From: Chitinophagales bacterium
Lineage (GTDB): Bacteria > Bacteroidota > Bacteroidia > Chitinophagales > UBA8649
DNA length: 64,000 nucleotides
NCBI GenBank assembly: GCA_020635995.1
Contig: JACJYS010000005.1
Location: 1-64,000 of the forward strand
Direction of reading: 5' to 3'
The notes under the pieces were generated by a model. It made no database searches, had not been told where the DNA came from, and saw only the letters and a program-made list of their open reading frames with translations. The translations under genes and the position numbers were made by a program. Below, piece after piece: positions 37,124 through 46,668 of the stretch (the stretch's first letter is position 1; every line of letters begins with the position of its first letter).

Positions 37124-37828
37124 ATGAAAAACATAGTAGTAAGTGGTGCCAGCAAGGGAATTGGTAGAGCAATAGTATTATATTTTGCACAAAAGGGATT
37201 TAACGTAGCTTTTTGCTCAAGAAGCGAAGAAAATTTATTGAAATTAAAAGAAGAAGTTTTAGCAATTAACCACGAAGCAATAGTGTTAGCTATAAAAGCC
37301 GATGTTTCAAAAATTAAAGAATTGCATTTTTTTGCAGAAATTGTAAAAGCAAATTTTGATAAAATAGACGTTTTGGTCAATAATGCCGGTGTTTTTTTAC
37401 AGGGCAATTTAACGGATATGGAGTTTGATGATTTTGATACCGTATTAAAAACAAATCTTTATAGTGCATTTATCCTTACCCAAGAATTTACACCATTTTT
37501 TAAAAATCAAAACAATGGTTATATTTTTAATATAAGCAGTATAGCTGGCTTAGAAGCCTATAAAAATGGAGGTGCGTATAATGTTAGCAAGCATGCTTTA
37601 ACGGGTTTTAGTAAAACTTTAAGAAATGAACTTAAAGATTTTAACATTAAGGTAAGTACGGTTTATCCCGGAGCTACTTTAACGGACTCATGGGCAGGAG
37701 TTGATTTACCGGAAAACCGTTTTATTCCTGCCGAAGATATTGCCAAAACTATTTTCAATATTTATTCTTTAAGCGATAGAACCGTAGTGGAAGACATAAT
37801 TCTTAGACCTCAATTAGGAGATATTTAA
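37124..37828 (+). CDS. short-chain dehydrogenase/reductase
   Basis: The 234-aa classical SDR has the NAD(P)-binding GASKGIGRA near residue 8, NNAG at about 86-89, the catalytic Ser139 (NISSIAG) and Tyr152/Lys156 (AYNVSKHA). Arg in CSRSEEN after beta-2 favours NADPH. It is likely an oxidoreductase acting on a 3-oxoacyl or other keto substrate; specificity is not readable. It is followed 9 bp later by the alkaline-phosphatase-fold gene, so they are probably co-transcribed. Confidence 0.85.
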   Translation: MKNIVVSGASKGIGRAIVLYFAQKGFNVAFCSRSEENLLKLKEEVLAINHEAIVLAIKADVSKIKELHFFAEIVKANFDKIDVLVNNAGVFLQGNLTDMEFDDFDTVLKTNLYSAFILTQEFTPFFKNQNNGYIFNISSIAGLEAYKNGGAYNVSKHALTGFSKTLRNELKDFNIKVSTVYPGATLTDSWAGVDLPENRFIPAEDIAKTIFNIYSLSDRTVVEDIILRPQLGDI

Positions 37829-37837
37829 TATTTAATA

Positions 37838-38731
37838 ATGAAAAAAGGTTTATTCTTATTTTTCTTATTTACAATTAGTTACTCTTTAGCTCAAAACAGC
37901 AAGCACCAAGTTATAGTTTTAGGTATAGACGGTTTAAATAATTATCGTTTTGATGAAGCTTATACGCCTCATTTTGACTATTTAAAACAGCACGCATCTT
38001 GGACTTTGCATGCACAAGCTAATGAGCCGCTTTCCAGTAGTCCAAATTGGAAATCTATTATAACGGGTACTACTCCGGAAAAGCATTTAATAACTGAAAA
38101 CGGTTTTAGCAGAAAAGTTTATAAAAACAATCCTACATGCGAGGAAGAACCTAAAAAATTCCCTACTATTTTCACTATGATAAAAAGAGATAATCCCAAA
38201 GCAAAAGTGGGTTTATTTGAACACTGGGGAGCTTTTTGGCGATTAGTAAAAGGAGATAAACTCAACAGAAAATTTTGGTGGGAATTTAAACCTAAACCCA
38301 GCGTAAAAAGAGCAATGGCATTTTATAAAAAGAGAAATACTACCCTATCTTTTATTCAAATAGACCAGTGCGACCATGCAGGGCATAAATATGGACACGA
38401 GTCGGCAGAATACGTAAAAGCCGTAGAGCAAGCAGACGAACTTTTGGGCATAGTACTTAAAACCATAAATGAAAAAGATAATTTTAAAAACACCACTTTA
38501 ATTGTTGTAGCCGACCACGGAGGCAAAGGGAACAGCCATGGAGCTGGCACACCAGAAGGCATGAATATTCCTTTGTTTATTATGGGATCAAATATTAAAG
38601 CAGGCTACGAAATTAAAAATACTACAGTAAAAAATGAAGATGTAGCTGTAATGGTTTTAAAAGCATTGGGCATAAAACCCCATAAATGCTGGACTGCTAA
38701 ATATATTGATGAAATTTATTTATCAAACTGA
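37838..38731 (+). CDS. exported alkaline phosphatase-superfamily (nucleotide pyrophosphatase/phosphodiesterase-like) protein
   Basis: This 297-aa protein has a signal peptide (residues 1-18). It has [13 protein letters not shown] (first metal Asp), [15 protein letters not shown] (nucleophile-region Ser/Asn), [15 protein letters not shown] (Asp/His ligands) and [13 protein letters not shown] (Asp-His pair). These are the metal ligands of the type I phosphodiesterase/nucleotide pyrophosphatase branch. The substrate is unknown; it acts outside the cytoplasm. Its 3' end overlaps the convergent purE gene by 16 bp. Confidence 0.82.
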   Translation: MKKGLFLFFLFTISYSLAQNSKHQVIVLGIDGLNNYRFDEAYTPHFDYLKQHASWTLHAQANEPLSSSPNWKSIITGTTPEKHLITENGFSRKVYKNNPTCEEEPKKFPTIFTMIKRDNPKAKVGLFEHWGAFWRLVKGDKLNRKFWWEFKPKPSVKRAMAFYKKRNTTLSFIQIDQCDHAGHKYGHESAEYVKAVEQADELLGIVLKTINEKDNFKNTTLIVVADHGGKGNSHGAGTPEGMNIPLFIMGSNIKAGYEIKNTTVKNEDVAVMVLKALGIKPHKCWTAKYIDEIYLSN

Positions 38732-39219
38732 TTAGGGTAAGTATTTTTTAAACTATCTATTGATTTTTCAACTTTAGCTTTTAAAGCTTCTTTATAATCG
38801 GCTATATTTTGAGCTACTTTATCATCAAAAGCTCCTACAATTTGAGCCGCCAAAATACCGGCATTTTTAGCTCCGTTTAAAGCAACCGTTGCCACGGGAA
38901 CGCCTCCCGGCATTTGCAAAATAGAAAGTACGCTATCCCAGCCGTCAATAGAATTGCTACTTTTTACCGGAACGCCAATAACGGGCAAAGTAGTTAAAGA
39001 AGCAACCATACCCGGCAAATGTGCCGCTCCGCCTGCTCCCGCTATTATAACTTTAAGCCCTCGTTGCTTAGCACTTTTGGCATAATCAAACATGCGTTCT
39101 GGTGTGCGGTGTGCCGAAACTACTGTTACTTCATAACTTACACCCAATTCTTCTAAAACAGCAATAGCCTCTTTCATTATCGGCATATCACTTTCGCTTC
39201 CCATTATTATTCCTATCAT
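38716..39219 (-). CDS. purE: N5-carboxyaminoimidazole ribonucleotide mutase
   Basis: The 167-aa class I PurE converts N5-CAIR to CAIR in purine synthesis. It has the GSESDMPIM start, [24 protein letters not shown], and the [16 protein letters not shown] segment typical of the octameric enzyme. It lies downstream of purK on the same strand with a 62-bp gap. That gap contains a small direct micro-repeat (TAGTCGTTGGT). The 3' end overlaps the convergent phosphodiesterase gene. Confidence 0.95.
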   Translation of the reverse strand: MIGIIMGSESDMPIMKEAIAVLEELGVSYEVTVVSAHRTPERMFDYAKSAKQRGLKVIIAGAGGAAHLPGMVASLTTLPVIGVPVKSSNSIDGWDSVLSILQMPGGVPVATVALNGAKNAGILAAQIVGAFDDKVAQNIADYKEALKAKVEKSIDSLKNTYPNQFDK

Positions 39220-39281
39220 TTTAGTCGTTGGTTTTTAGTCGTTGGTCATTGGTTTTTAGATCTGAATCTCAATTCTAATAT

Positions 39282-40427
39282 CTAACATCTCACTACCACT
39301 TTTTCCTTTACAAATTTAATTTTTTCTAAAACTTCTTCATCAAAATTGCCTAAAATAGTAATGTGTCCCATTTTTCTACCTGGCTTTGTTACTTCTTTGC
39401 CATACAAATGTACAAATACATTTTCTAAAGCACTTATCTCTGCAATTCCTTCATATAAAACCTTGCCCGTATATCCTTCTGCTCCTACTAAATTAACCAT
39501 TGCACTCACATTAACTCGGTTTTCAGAATTTCCTAAAGGTAAACCTGTTAAAATTCGCAACTGCTGGTCAAACTGTGAAGAAGCCGAGCTTTCTATAGTA
39601 TGATGCCCGCTATTGTGAGTTCGGGGAGCTGTTTCATTTACCAGCACTTCTCCTTCTTTGCTAATAAACATTTCTATAGCAAAAATTCCGGCAGAATGTA
39701 AACCGTCAACCACTTGCTGTGCCAGTCGTTTAGCTCTTTCTTGCTGATAATCAGTAATATTTGCAGGAGCTTTTAAATAATCTACTAAATTATAAACAGG
39801 GTCAAAAACCAACTCAACTATTGGGAAAAACTCCGTATTTCCATTCACATCTTTAGCTACTATTACCGATATTTCTTTGTCAATATCTACTGCCTTTTCT
39901 AAAATACTGGGAGCTTCAAATGCTTTATCTAAATCATTTTCATTGGCAATATACTGCACTCCTTTCCCGTCATATCCATCGGTTCTTGTTTTTTGAAAAG
40001 CAGGCAAAAAAGTTAAATATTCAGCAAGCTGTGCTTTATTTTCTATTAATCTAAACAAAGAAGAAGCTACTTCATAATCTTTATAAAACTGCTTTTGTAA
40101 ACCCTTGTCTTTTATAATTTTTATGGCTTTAGCCGAAGGGATAACTTGTACGCCCTCGTTTTCTAATTGTTCTAAAGCTTCTACGTTAACGTGTTCAATT
40201 TCTATGGTAACAACATCTACATTTTTACCAAATTTGTAAACTGTATCAAAATCTTTAAAGCTTCCCTGCACAAAATGTGGCGTTAAAGTACTACACGGAG
40301 CATTTTCCGAAGGATCTAAAATATGAATTTCAACATTATACCTTAGGGCATTTTCTATAAACATACGCCCCAACTGACCGCCACCTAATATACCTATCTT
40401 TTTTTGTAAAGGATTTTTAGTTTCCAT
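39282..40427 (-). CDS. purK: N5-carboxyaminoimidazole ribonucleotide synthase
   Basis: The 381-aa ATP-grasp enzyme forms N5-CAIR from AIR, bicarbonate and ATP. IGILGGGQLGRMF at the N-terminus is the PurK signature. TRTDGYDGKGVQYI and NETAPRTHNSGHHTIE are ATP-grasp substrate and metal motifs. It pairs with purE downstream, the usual order. Length is normal. A minus-strand -7 motif TATTTTTG lies 6 bp upstream of the ATG. Confidence 0.95.
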   Translation of the reverse strand: METKNPLQKKIGILGGGQLGRMFIENALRYNVEIHILDPSENAPCSTLTPHFVQGSFKDFDTVYKFGKNVDVVTIEIEHVNVEALEQLENEGVQVIPSAKAIKIIKDKGLQKQFYKDYEVASSLFRLIENKAQLAEYLTFLPAFQKTRTDGYDGKGVQYIANENDLDKAFEAPSILEKAVDIDKEISVIVAKDVNGNTEFFPIVELVFDPVYNLVDYLKAPANITDYQQERAKRLAQQVVDGLHSAGIFAIEMFISKEGEVLVNETAPRTHNSGHHTIESSASSQFDQQLRILTGLPLGNSENRVNVSAMVNLVGAEGYTGKVLYEGIAEISALENVFVHLYGKEVTKPGRKMGHITILGNFDEEVLEKIKFVKEKVVVRC

Positions 40428-40432
40428 TAGGG

Positions 40433-40440
40433 CAAAAATA
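40433..40440 (-). promoter_or_regulatory. -7 motif TATTTTTG for purK-purE
   Basis: The minus-strand TATTTTTG matches TAnnTTTG and ends 6 bp from the purK ATG, giving a very short leader. Confidence 0.4.
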
Positions 40441-40477
40441 GGTAGTTATTTTTAATTTTTAGTAGCTTAGCAGGGCA

Positions 40478-41125
40478 ATGATAAAACACTACATCAAAAC
40501 ACAACGCACTGCCCGTTATTTTTTATCGCAAGAAATACATAGTGGCATAAAACACGTACTTTTTGTATTGCATGGCTACGCCCAAAATGCCGATGATTTT
40601 TTACAAAGTTTTGCTCCTCTGTTTAAAGATAATACTTTAATAGTAGCTCCTGAAGGCTTATCAAAATTGTATTTTAAAGATTTTAGCAATAATCCTGCTT
40701 CAAGCTGGATGACAAGGCTGGAAAGAGAAAATGAATTAGCCGATTTTTATACTTATATGAAAAAAGTAGAACAAGAAATTGTAAACAAAATAAATGGAAA
40801 AGTAGATTTTCATGTTTTAGGATTTTCGCAAGGTGGAGCTATGGTAAGTAGATATGTGGCTGACAGTCAATTGTTTTTTAAAAACATTTTTATTTACGCT
40901 TCCTCTCCTGCCCACGATTTAGATTGGCATAAAATACCGAAAGAAAGCCAATGGCATTTAATATATGGCGATAAAGATTGGGTGGTAACACCCGAACGAT
41001 TTAATGAAGTTCAGCAATTATTTAAACAACAAAACATAGCTATTTCTACTTTTAAGTTTGAAGGCAAACACGAAATAGATAAAAAAGCATTGGAGTATAT
41101 AATGCCAATGGTTGATTCAAAATAG
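40478..41125 (+). CDS. carboxylesterase/phospholipase-family alpha/beta hydrolase
   Basis: The 215-aa protein has LHGYAQNADDFLQ (oxyanion loop), GFSQGGAM with Ser118, the acid in YGDKDWVVTPERF and His in GKHEID. The pattern matches the small cytoplasmic esterase/phospholipase family (YpfH/EstB-like). There is no signal peptide. The substrate is unknown. It is divergent from purK, with 50 bp between the starts, and convergent with the rhomboid gene. Confidence 0.82.
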   Translation: MIKHYIKTQRTARYFLSQEIHSGIKHVLFVLHGYAQNADDFLQSFAPLFKDNTLIVAPEGLSKLYFKDFSNNPASSWMTRLERENELADFYTYMKKVEQEIVNKINGKVDFHVLGFSQGGAMVSRYVADSQLFFKNIFIYASSPAHDLDWHKIPKESQWHLIYGDKDWVVTPERFNEVQQLFKQQNIAISTFKFEGKHEIDKKALEYIMPMVDSK

Positions 41126-41144
41126 TATAAACCTCAAACCAGCA

Positions 41145-41801
41145 CTACAAATCCACTTTATGTTTTTCAAAAAAAGGAATATCATCATCGGCTGTATAGT
41201 TTACTGTTTCTTCTGGCTTGTAATTTCTATAGTCAAATAAAGCCAATGCTATACCCACTATAGCTCCTGCCAAATGCCCTTCCCAACTTACATTTTCTTC
41301 TACAAAAAAAGGAAAAATACCCCACACCATACTCCCATACGTCAGTATAATAAAAAAAGTGAGTGCCATGGCATTTCTATTCCTAATTTTAATACTTGCC
41401 GTAAACAAATAGGCTGCCAAAGCATAAATTAAACCACTTGCTCCCACATGCACACTATTTTGCCTACCTATAAACCAAAGCAATAAACCCGAACCCAAAT
41501 ACAAAATCAACAATACTTTAAAGCTCCTATGTTCATGAAAAATAAATAAACCAGCCAATAACATAAACAAACTAAAAGCATTAGATATTAAATGATTCCA
41601 ATCGCCATGTATAAAAGGAAAAGTAAGCACACCATACAGTCCGTTTAAAGATTTTGGCTTTACTCCGTATGCTTCTAAATGCAATTGAAAAAGATTATCA
41701 ACAATTTCAATAACAAAAAGCACAAAAATAAACAAGGCACTCAATTTTAACTTGAAATAAAATGCCTTTCGTTCCTTTATATTACTTATATTTGTTGACA
41801 A
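41145..41801 (-). CDS. rhomboid-family intramembrane serine protease
   Basis: The 218-aa protein has about six membrane helices. HGDWNHLISN (His70) forms the loop region, GASG carries the catalytic Ser122, and WEGHLAGAIVG supplies His176. These are the rhomboid signature residues in the expected order. It cleaves substrates within or near the membrane; targets are unknown. It is divergent from the penicillin-acylase-family gene 36 bp away. Confidence 0.88.
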   Translation of the reverse strand: MSTNISNIKERKAFYFKLKLSALFIFVLFVIEIVDNLFQLHLEAYGVKPKSLNGLYGVLTFPFIHGDWNHLISNAFSLFMLLAGLFIFHEHRSFKVLLILYLGSGLLLWFIGRQNSVHVGASGLIYALAAYLFTASIKIRNRNAMALTFFIILTYGSMVWGIFPFFVEENVSWEGHLAGAIVGIALALFDYRNYKPEETVNYTADDDIPFFEKHKVDL

Positions 41802-41837
41802 GTTGTACTTTAATTTCCTTAAAACAAAAACCTTACC

Positions 41838-44312
41838 GTGTACATTTTTCGTTTTATATTCACTTTTTTACTGACAATATGTCTAATAATAGTTTTAAAC
41901 ATGAGCATTGGTGGCTTGCCCGCATTAGGCTCTTTACTAAATCCTTATACCGGGTTTTATAATTCTGCTGAAAATCCCTCGGACTTGCCCTTGCCCAATG
42001 AAGTAGCTTTATCAGAACTAAAAGAAGAAGCCAATGTTTATTTTGATGAACGCAGAATACCGCACATTTTTGCTAAAAATGAACAAGATTTATATTATTT
42101 GCAAGGATATGTAGTAGCCAGCTTGCGTTTGTGGCAAATGGAATTTCAAGTATTAGCTGCTGAAGGCAGAGTAAGCGAACTGCTGGGCAATGACGAAAAA
42201 TATATCAATTTTGACAAACAGCAGCGTAGGCTGGGAATGAAATACGGTGCAGAAAACAAACTGAAACAAATAACTCAAGAAGCAGATAAATCTAAAGATA
42301 TTATTGAAGCTTTTTCAAAAGGTGTTAATGCCTATATACACAGTGTTAAAGATAAAGACCTACCTATTGAGTATAAATTAATAGGCTACAAACCCGAAGA
42401 ATGGAATACCTACAAAACAGCACTTTTGCTTATGAATATGAGCAATGTATTAACCAGCACTGAATACGATATTGAGAATACAAATTTTGTAAGTGAATAT
42501 GGCAAAGAATTGTTTGAACAACTTTATCCTTCTTACGATTCTACAATAGTTCCTATAATGGAAACACCGAAAGAAGGCTGGGTAAATAAGCTAAAAGAAA
42601 AAGACACTTTGCAGCAATTAAACTTACCTATAGCTCCTGCCGCTGCGGTAAGTAACCAAACAAGCTTAAACAAACTTTACGATAAACCGGATGTACAAAT
42701 AGGTAGTAATAACTGGGCAGTAAGTGGCAAAAAAACAAAATCGGGGTATCCATTGCTTGCCAATGACCCACATTTAAGACTAACCTTCCCTTCTGTTTGG
42801 GTAGAAATGCACTTAAATTCTCCGGGACTAAATACTTACGGTGTTGTTTTTCCTGGTGCTCCGGGTATTATCATTGGTTTTAATGATTATATAGGTTGGG
42901 GTGTAACCAATGCCGGACGTGATGTTAAAGACTGGTACGAAATAGAATTTAAAGACAACAACAAAGATTTTTATAAGTGGGAAAACGGCTGGAGAGAAAC
43001 TACTAAAGTAGTTGAAGAAATAAAAGTAAAAGGTGCATCAAGTGTTTTTGACACTATCGTTTTTACGCATTTAGGTCCTGTTACTTATGAAAATTTTGAT
43101 ACCAAAAGTGGGAAAAAGAACTTGGCATTGCAATGGATGGCTCATAAATCCAGCAATGAATTAATGGCATTTTATAAGCTGAACAGAGCCACAAATTTTG
43201 AAGATTATTTGAATGCTTTAAGACATTATTCTTGTCCTGCACAAAATTTTATTTTTGCCGATGTAAGTGGCGATATTGCTATTAGACAACAAGGAGAATT
43301 TCCTGTTTTAGAAAAAGAAGAAGGTGTATTTATTCAAGACGGAGCTACCCACGAAGCTTGGTCAAAATTTATTCCTTTTGATGAAATACCGCTAATGCAC
43401 AACCCTACACGAGATTATGTAAGCAGTGCCAACCAACAAATAGCAGATACTAGCTATCCTTATTATTACAATGGAGTTTTTGAATATTATAGAAATAGAG
43501 TTATTAATTCTACCTTAGATACTTTGCAAAATGCTACAGTTGAAAGCATGAAAAAACTACAGTTTAACAACTATAATAAAATGGCAGAAGAATGTTTGCC
43601 TTTATTAATGGGATATATAGACGAAACACAACTAAATGACGAAAGCAAAGCTATTTTTAATGCTTTAAAAAAATGGGATTACTACAATGAAGTAGATTCT
43701 AAAGAAGCTATTTATGCCCAGCTCTTTTTAGAGTCTTATTATACTAATTTATGGGATGAATTTGTAGAGAAAGAAGTAATTGGCGGCTGGGATCCATACA
43801 CTTGGAAAGATGGCTGGAAAGCACCAAATGAGTTTCAAACGTATGTACTTTTAAGAGATAGTATTCAGCACCAATTTATTGATAATAAAGAAACTACAAA
43901 AGAAGAAACTACGGCAGATATAGTGCTAATGTCTTTTGATGAAATGGTAAAAGGAAGTGAAAAATTAGCCGATGAAACTTGGGGCGAATACAAAAATACT
44001 TACATAGAACATTTAGCTATGCTACCTGCATTTTCTGAGCATGTAATAACAGGTGGCAATTATAAAATAGTAAATGCTACAGGGAAATTTCATGGCCCGA
44101 GCTGGCGAATGATTTTAGATTTTGACAAAGGAAAAATAAAAGGCTACGGAGTTTATCCGGGCGGACAAAGTGGCAACCCCGGCAGCAAATATTACGACAA
44201 CATGGTAGAAGAATGGAAAAACGGAAACTACCACGATTTAATAAACAGTCAAGATGAGAGTTTTTACTCATCAGATAATTATTTAAAAGTAACTTTTAAA
44301 ACAAAAAATTAA
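41838..44312 (+). CDS. penicillin acylase-family Ntn hydrolase
   Basis: The 824-aa protein starts with GTG. A hydrophobic N-terminus (residues 3-24) acts as membrane anchor or signal. Residues about 65-260 are the alpha-subunit region. GSNNWAVSG places the N-terminal nucleophile at Ser290 after autoproteolysis. NDPHLRLTFPSVWVEMHL, AGRDVKDWYE and a PGGQSGNPGSKYYDNM segment near the C-terminus are all typical. The family hydrolyses amide bonds of penicillin or N-acyl homoserine lactones; the actual substrate cannot be inferred. The stop codon is immediately followed by the next gene's ATG, so the two are coupled. Confidence 0.88.
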   Translation: MYIFRFIFTFLLTICLIIVLNMSIGGLPALGSLLNPYTGFYNSAENPSDLPLPNEVALSELKEEANVYFDERRIPHIFAKNEQDLYYLQGYVVASLRLWQMEFQVLAAEGRVSELLGNDEKYINFDKQQRRLGMKYGAENKLKQITQEADKSKDIIEAFSKGVNAYIHSVKDKDLPIEYKLIGYKPEEWNTYKTALLLMNMSNVLTSTEYDIENTNFVSEYGKELFEQLYPSYDSTIVPIMETPKEGWVNKLKEKDTLQQLNLPIAPAAAVSNQTSLNKLYDKPDVQIGSNNWAVSGKKTKSGYPLLANDPHLRLTFPSVWVEMHLNSPGLNTYGVVFPGAPGIIIGFNDYIGWGVTNAGRDVKDWYEIEFKDNNKDFYKWENGWRETTKVVEEIKVKGASSVFDTIVFTHLGPVTYENFDTKSGKKNLALQWMAHKSSNELMAFYKLNRATNFEDYLNALRHYSCPAQNFIFADVSGDIAIRQQGEFPVLEKEEGVFIQDGATHEAWSKFIPFDEIPLMHNPTRDYVSSANQQIADTSYPYYYNGVFEYYRNRVINSTLDTLQNATVESMKKLQFNNYNKMAEECLPLLMGYIDETQLNDESKAIFNALKKWDYYNEVDSKEAIYAQLFLESYYTNLWDEFVEKEVIGGWDPYTWKDGWKAPNEFQTYVLLRDSIQHQFIDNKETTKEETTADIVLMSFDEMVKGSEKLADETWGEYKNTYIEHLAMLPAFSEHVITGGNYKIVNATGKFHGPSWRMILDFDKGKIKGYGVYPGGQSGNPGSKYYDNMVEEWKNGNYHDLINSQDESFYSSDNYLKVTFKTKN

Positions 44313-44681
44313 ATGAAAGAAATAATAGCTTTTATCATTTTAATAGTTTTAGGCATCATAGCACATTTGTTTTTGCCGTGGTGGTCGGTAGCCATTGTAG
44401 CGTTTTTAGTAGGCTTAGGTTTTATAGAAAGTACTTCAAGAGCCTTATTAATAGGCTTTTTAGGTGTTTTTATACTATGGGGAGCAAAAGCGTTAATTAG
44501 CTCTTACCAAAATGATTTTATATTGGTAAACAGAATGTCAGAATTGCTACCTTTTAAAAATGGAATACTTACCATTCTTGTAACAGCTATATTAGGAGGA
44601 ATTATAGGAATGCTAAGCACCTTAAGTGGGTATTTCCTTCAAACTATAGGAAACAGCGGTAAAAGAAAAAGATTTAAGTAG
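44313..44681 (+). CDS. small membrane protein, unknown function
   Basis: The 122-aa protein has about four hydrophobic segments and a basic tail (GKRKRFK), which suggests a cytoplasmic C-terminus. The ATG directly follows the stop of the penicillin-acylase-family gene (0-bp gap), so translation is likely coupled. No recognisable domain; conserved adjacency would be the only clue to function. Confidence 0.65.
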   Translation: MKEIIAFIILIVLGIIAHLFLPWWSVAIVAFLVGLGFIESTSRALLIGFLGVFILWGAKALISSYQNDFILVNRMSELLPFKNGILTILVTAILGGIIGMLSTLSGYFLQTIGNSGKRKRFK

Positions 44682-44687
44682 CAGTTT

Positions 44688-45044
44688 TTACTCATCATCT
44701 TCTTCTTCATACTCTTCGTCTGTATTGTCCTCTCCTTCAAAATCCGATAGATTAAAACCATCTCTTTTAGCAAAAGTTTCAGAATTTAGTTTTACTAATT
44801 CTATCCTATCTAACCTAAAAGTTCGCCAGTCATTTCTTAAACGGCAAAAAGCTACTAAGTTCCTTTTTCTGTTTTTATAAATAAGTGCCATAGGCTCTAC
44901 TTTTCTTTTAGTAAGCTCATTGCCACTTGAATCGTATTCTAAATCAACCACTACTCTATTTTCAATTGCATTGTTTAAACAAGCTAATAAATTAGGGGAA
45001 TAGTGCATTTTTTTTCGGGCGGATTGGTTGTCATATCTACTCAT
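44688..45044 (-). CDS. WYL-domain-like small protein with acidic tail
   Basis: The 118-aa protein has AIENRVVVDLEYDS (about residues 26-39), KVEPMALIYKNRKRNLVAF and DWRTFRLDRIELVKL (about 75-90). The WYL-type ligand-binding fold (PL-Y/WYL/RLDRI) fits. The C-terminal ~20 residues are almost all Asp and Glu. It has no HTH domain, so it is not a classical transcription factor. It may be a stand-alone sensor or RNA/DNA-binding module. It lies 54 bp downstream (in its own sense, upstream) of a terminator at 45097-45129. Confidence 0.65.
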   Translation of the reverse strand: MSRYDNQSARKKMHYSPNLLACLNNAIENRVVVDLEYDSSGNELTKRKVEPMALIYKNRKRNLVAFCRLRNDWRTFRLDRIELVKLNSETFAKRDGFNLSDFEGEDNTDEEYEEEDDE

Positions 45045-45096
45045 ATTGCATTGGATTGTTTACTCTAATTTAAAAAAGTATTTTAACTAAATAATA

Positions 45097-45129
45097 AAAA
45101 GGCTGTGATATTTAATACCACAGCCTTTT
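45097..45129 (-). terminator. intrinsic terminator after the 45155-45913 lipoprotein gene
   Basis: 11-bp stem AAAAGGCTGTG / CACAGCCTTTT with an 11-nt loop, T-rich on the minus strand after the stem. It is 26 bp past the stop. Confidence 0.75.
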
Positions 45130-45154
45130 CTGATTTAGGGTTAGTTACAATAAT

Positions 45155-45913
45155 TTATTGAAATTCAGCCACTTGAGTTGCCGCAGATTCATTTATAAAA
45201 TAAAATGTTTTGCTACTAAAGTTAGCCACTTCAAAGTTATAAGCAGCCACTTGCACCGCTCCGTAGCCACTTGCACCCGATAATTCTGCCGATGTAAATG
45301 TAACAGAAGTAACACCTGGAGCTACAGTTCTTGAAATAGAAGTACTACCAAATGATACTACATAAAAAAGAGAATCTGCATAAGAAGGAGCACTTTCTAT
45401 AGAAACCACTAAGTTTTGGTTTGTATTAACGGTTGAATAATCTCCAGAAAGTTTAACCATACTTGGTGTTCTTTTTACTGTAGTTTTATTAAAGGCAGCT
45501 ACGCTTCCATTTCCTGTTACAGACCAAGTATTTTGACCACCGGTATAAATATTATAATCTAATTCAGTAGAACCACCAGTAGTGCCCGGTATAGAATAAG
45601 CATTATTGCTAAATTTTTCTAATTCATAATCGGTGTTAATAGTTACAGTTCCTATATCTATAGCAGAACCGTTTTCTTGTACAGCTGCTGTGGCAGCATC
45701 CATATCAATATCAAATGTCCCTACGGGTGTAGTAGTAGATGTTTGAGTTTGAATAGCCGCAAATACACCATCCGAATCTCCAAAACTTGGAACAGGATTA
45801 GCAGGTGCAGTTGCCGCAGGTGTATCATCATCGTCTGATTTATTACAAGAAGTTGTAAACGTTAATGACAATAGTAAAAGGGGTAATAATAAATAGGTTA
45901 ATTTAGTTTTCAT
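45155..45913 (-). CDS. lipoprotein of unknown function
   Basis: I start at 45913 because this gives a lipoprotein signal (MKTKLTYLLLPLLLLSLTFTTSC), not at the longer in-frame ATG at 45937. The mature 230 residues begin with NKSDDDDT, an acidic tether often seen after the lipid Cys. They contain beta-rich, Ser/Thr-rich sequence with no motif I recognise. It is likely surface- or periplasm-facing. A TATATTTG -7 motif lies 22 bp upstream of the ATG, and a terminator follows the gene. Confidence 0.7.
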   Translation of the reverse strand: MKTKLTYLLLPLLLLSLTFTTSCNKSDDDDTPAATAPANPVPSFGDSDGVFAAIQTQTSTTTPVGTFDIDMDAATAAVQENGSAIDIGTVTINTDYELEKFSNNAYSIPGTTGGSTELDYNIYTGGQNTWSVTGNGSVAAFNKTTVKRTPSMVKLSGDYSTVNTNQNLVVSIESAPSYADSLFYVVSFGSTSISRTVAPGVTSVTFTSAELSGASGYGAVQVAAYNFEVANFSSKTFYFINESAATQVAEFQ

Positions 45914-45934
45914 AATATATATTTTTTGTTTACG

Positions 45935-45942
45935 CAAATATA
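45935..45942 (-). promoter_or_regulatory. -7 motif TATATTTG for the lipoprotein gene
   Basis: The minus-strand TATATTTG lies 21 bp from the ATG at 45913. No well-spaced -33 TTG is obvious. Confidence 0.5.
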
Positions 45943-46085
45943 ATACAATTAGAGCACCTACGTAAATACGGCAAATTGCGTATATTTTAGCTACGGAGTA
46001 TGTTGCTTCCTAAAATGTTTGTAAGAAATTTGTGTCAACGAATTATAGATATGTATAAATTGGAAAAGAAAATAGAAATTCCGAT

Positions 46086-46611
46086 ATAACTATCCGTTAT
46101 TATAACAATAACTTATGCGTTAAGATAGCATCTTGGGACGTTTAAGTAATTTGAATTACAGCTTGTGGTCTTTTACTTTTGTCTTGATACAAAAGTAACA
46201 AAAAATCAAGACTGTAATCAAAAACACTAAAATGCTATAAAACAGACGATGACAAATTAATGTATGCTCAACTTCAGTTTTCCTAAAGTATTTTTATTTG
46301 TAGGAGCATACTAATTTGTCTGTTTACTGTTTTATAATTTCATCCATTTTGGATATCTGTTTTACATCATTTCTTAACGTATTTTTGATTAAGGTCGGGT
46401 AAAAGTGCACCTTAAGTTTGCAAGTGGGGCACCCATTAACCGAAAACTCCGTAAAAAATTAAACTGTTTGAAGAACGGAGTGATGAGTTTTTGATTTTTA
46501 GGAGTTGAGGTTATAATGGGTCGCTGAAAACTTAGTGCGATTCTTTTGTAACTTTTCTTCCAAAGAAAAGTTAATGTAAAATACTTCATGGGTATCTTTA
46601 CGGATAGTTAT
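46086..46611. mobile_element. MITE-like structured element, copy 2 (complete, with 8-bp target duplication)
   Basis: The ends are the perfect 12-bp inverted repeats ATAACTATCCGT (46086-46097) and ACGGATAGTTAT (46600-46611). They are flanked by the identical 8-mer ATTCCGAT at 46078-46085 and 46612-46619, which I read as a target-site duplication. The interior matches copy 1 (11396-11921) without indels. It has an outer self-complementary arm pair (46171-46205 with 46541-46580) and two long hairpins (46229-46269 with 46304-46345; 46398-46442 with 46509-46547). No credible ORF lies inside. This fits a non-autonomous transposon (MITE). The mobilising transposase is not in the window. Confidence 0.75.
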
Positions 46612-46668
46612 ATTCCGATTTAACACATAACTCTCCCCTACACACAACAGTGTTGTGCATTCGTTTTT

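Noticed and set aside
46389..46589. 66-codon minus-strand frame inside copy 2 of the mobile element
   Set aside because: In copy 1 the corresponding frame is not kept with conserved coding bias, and the sequence is explained by the inverted-repeat arms; not a gene.
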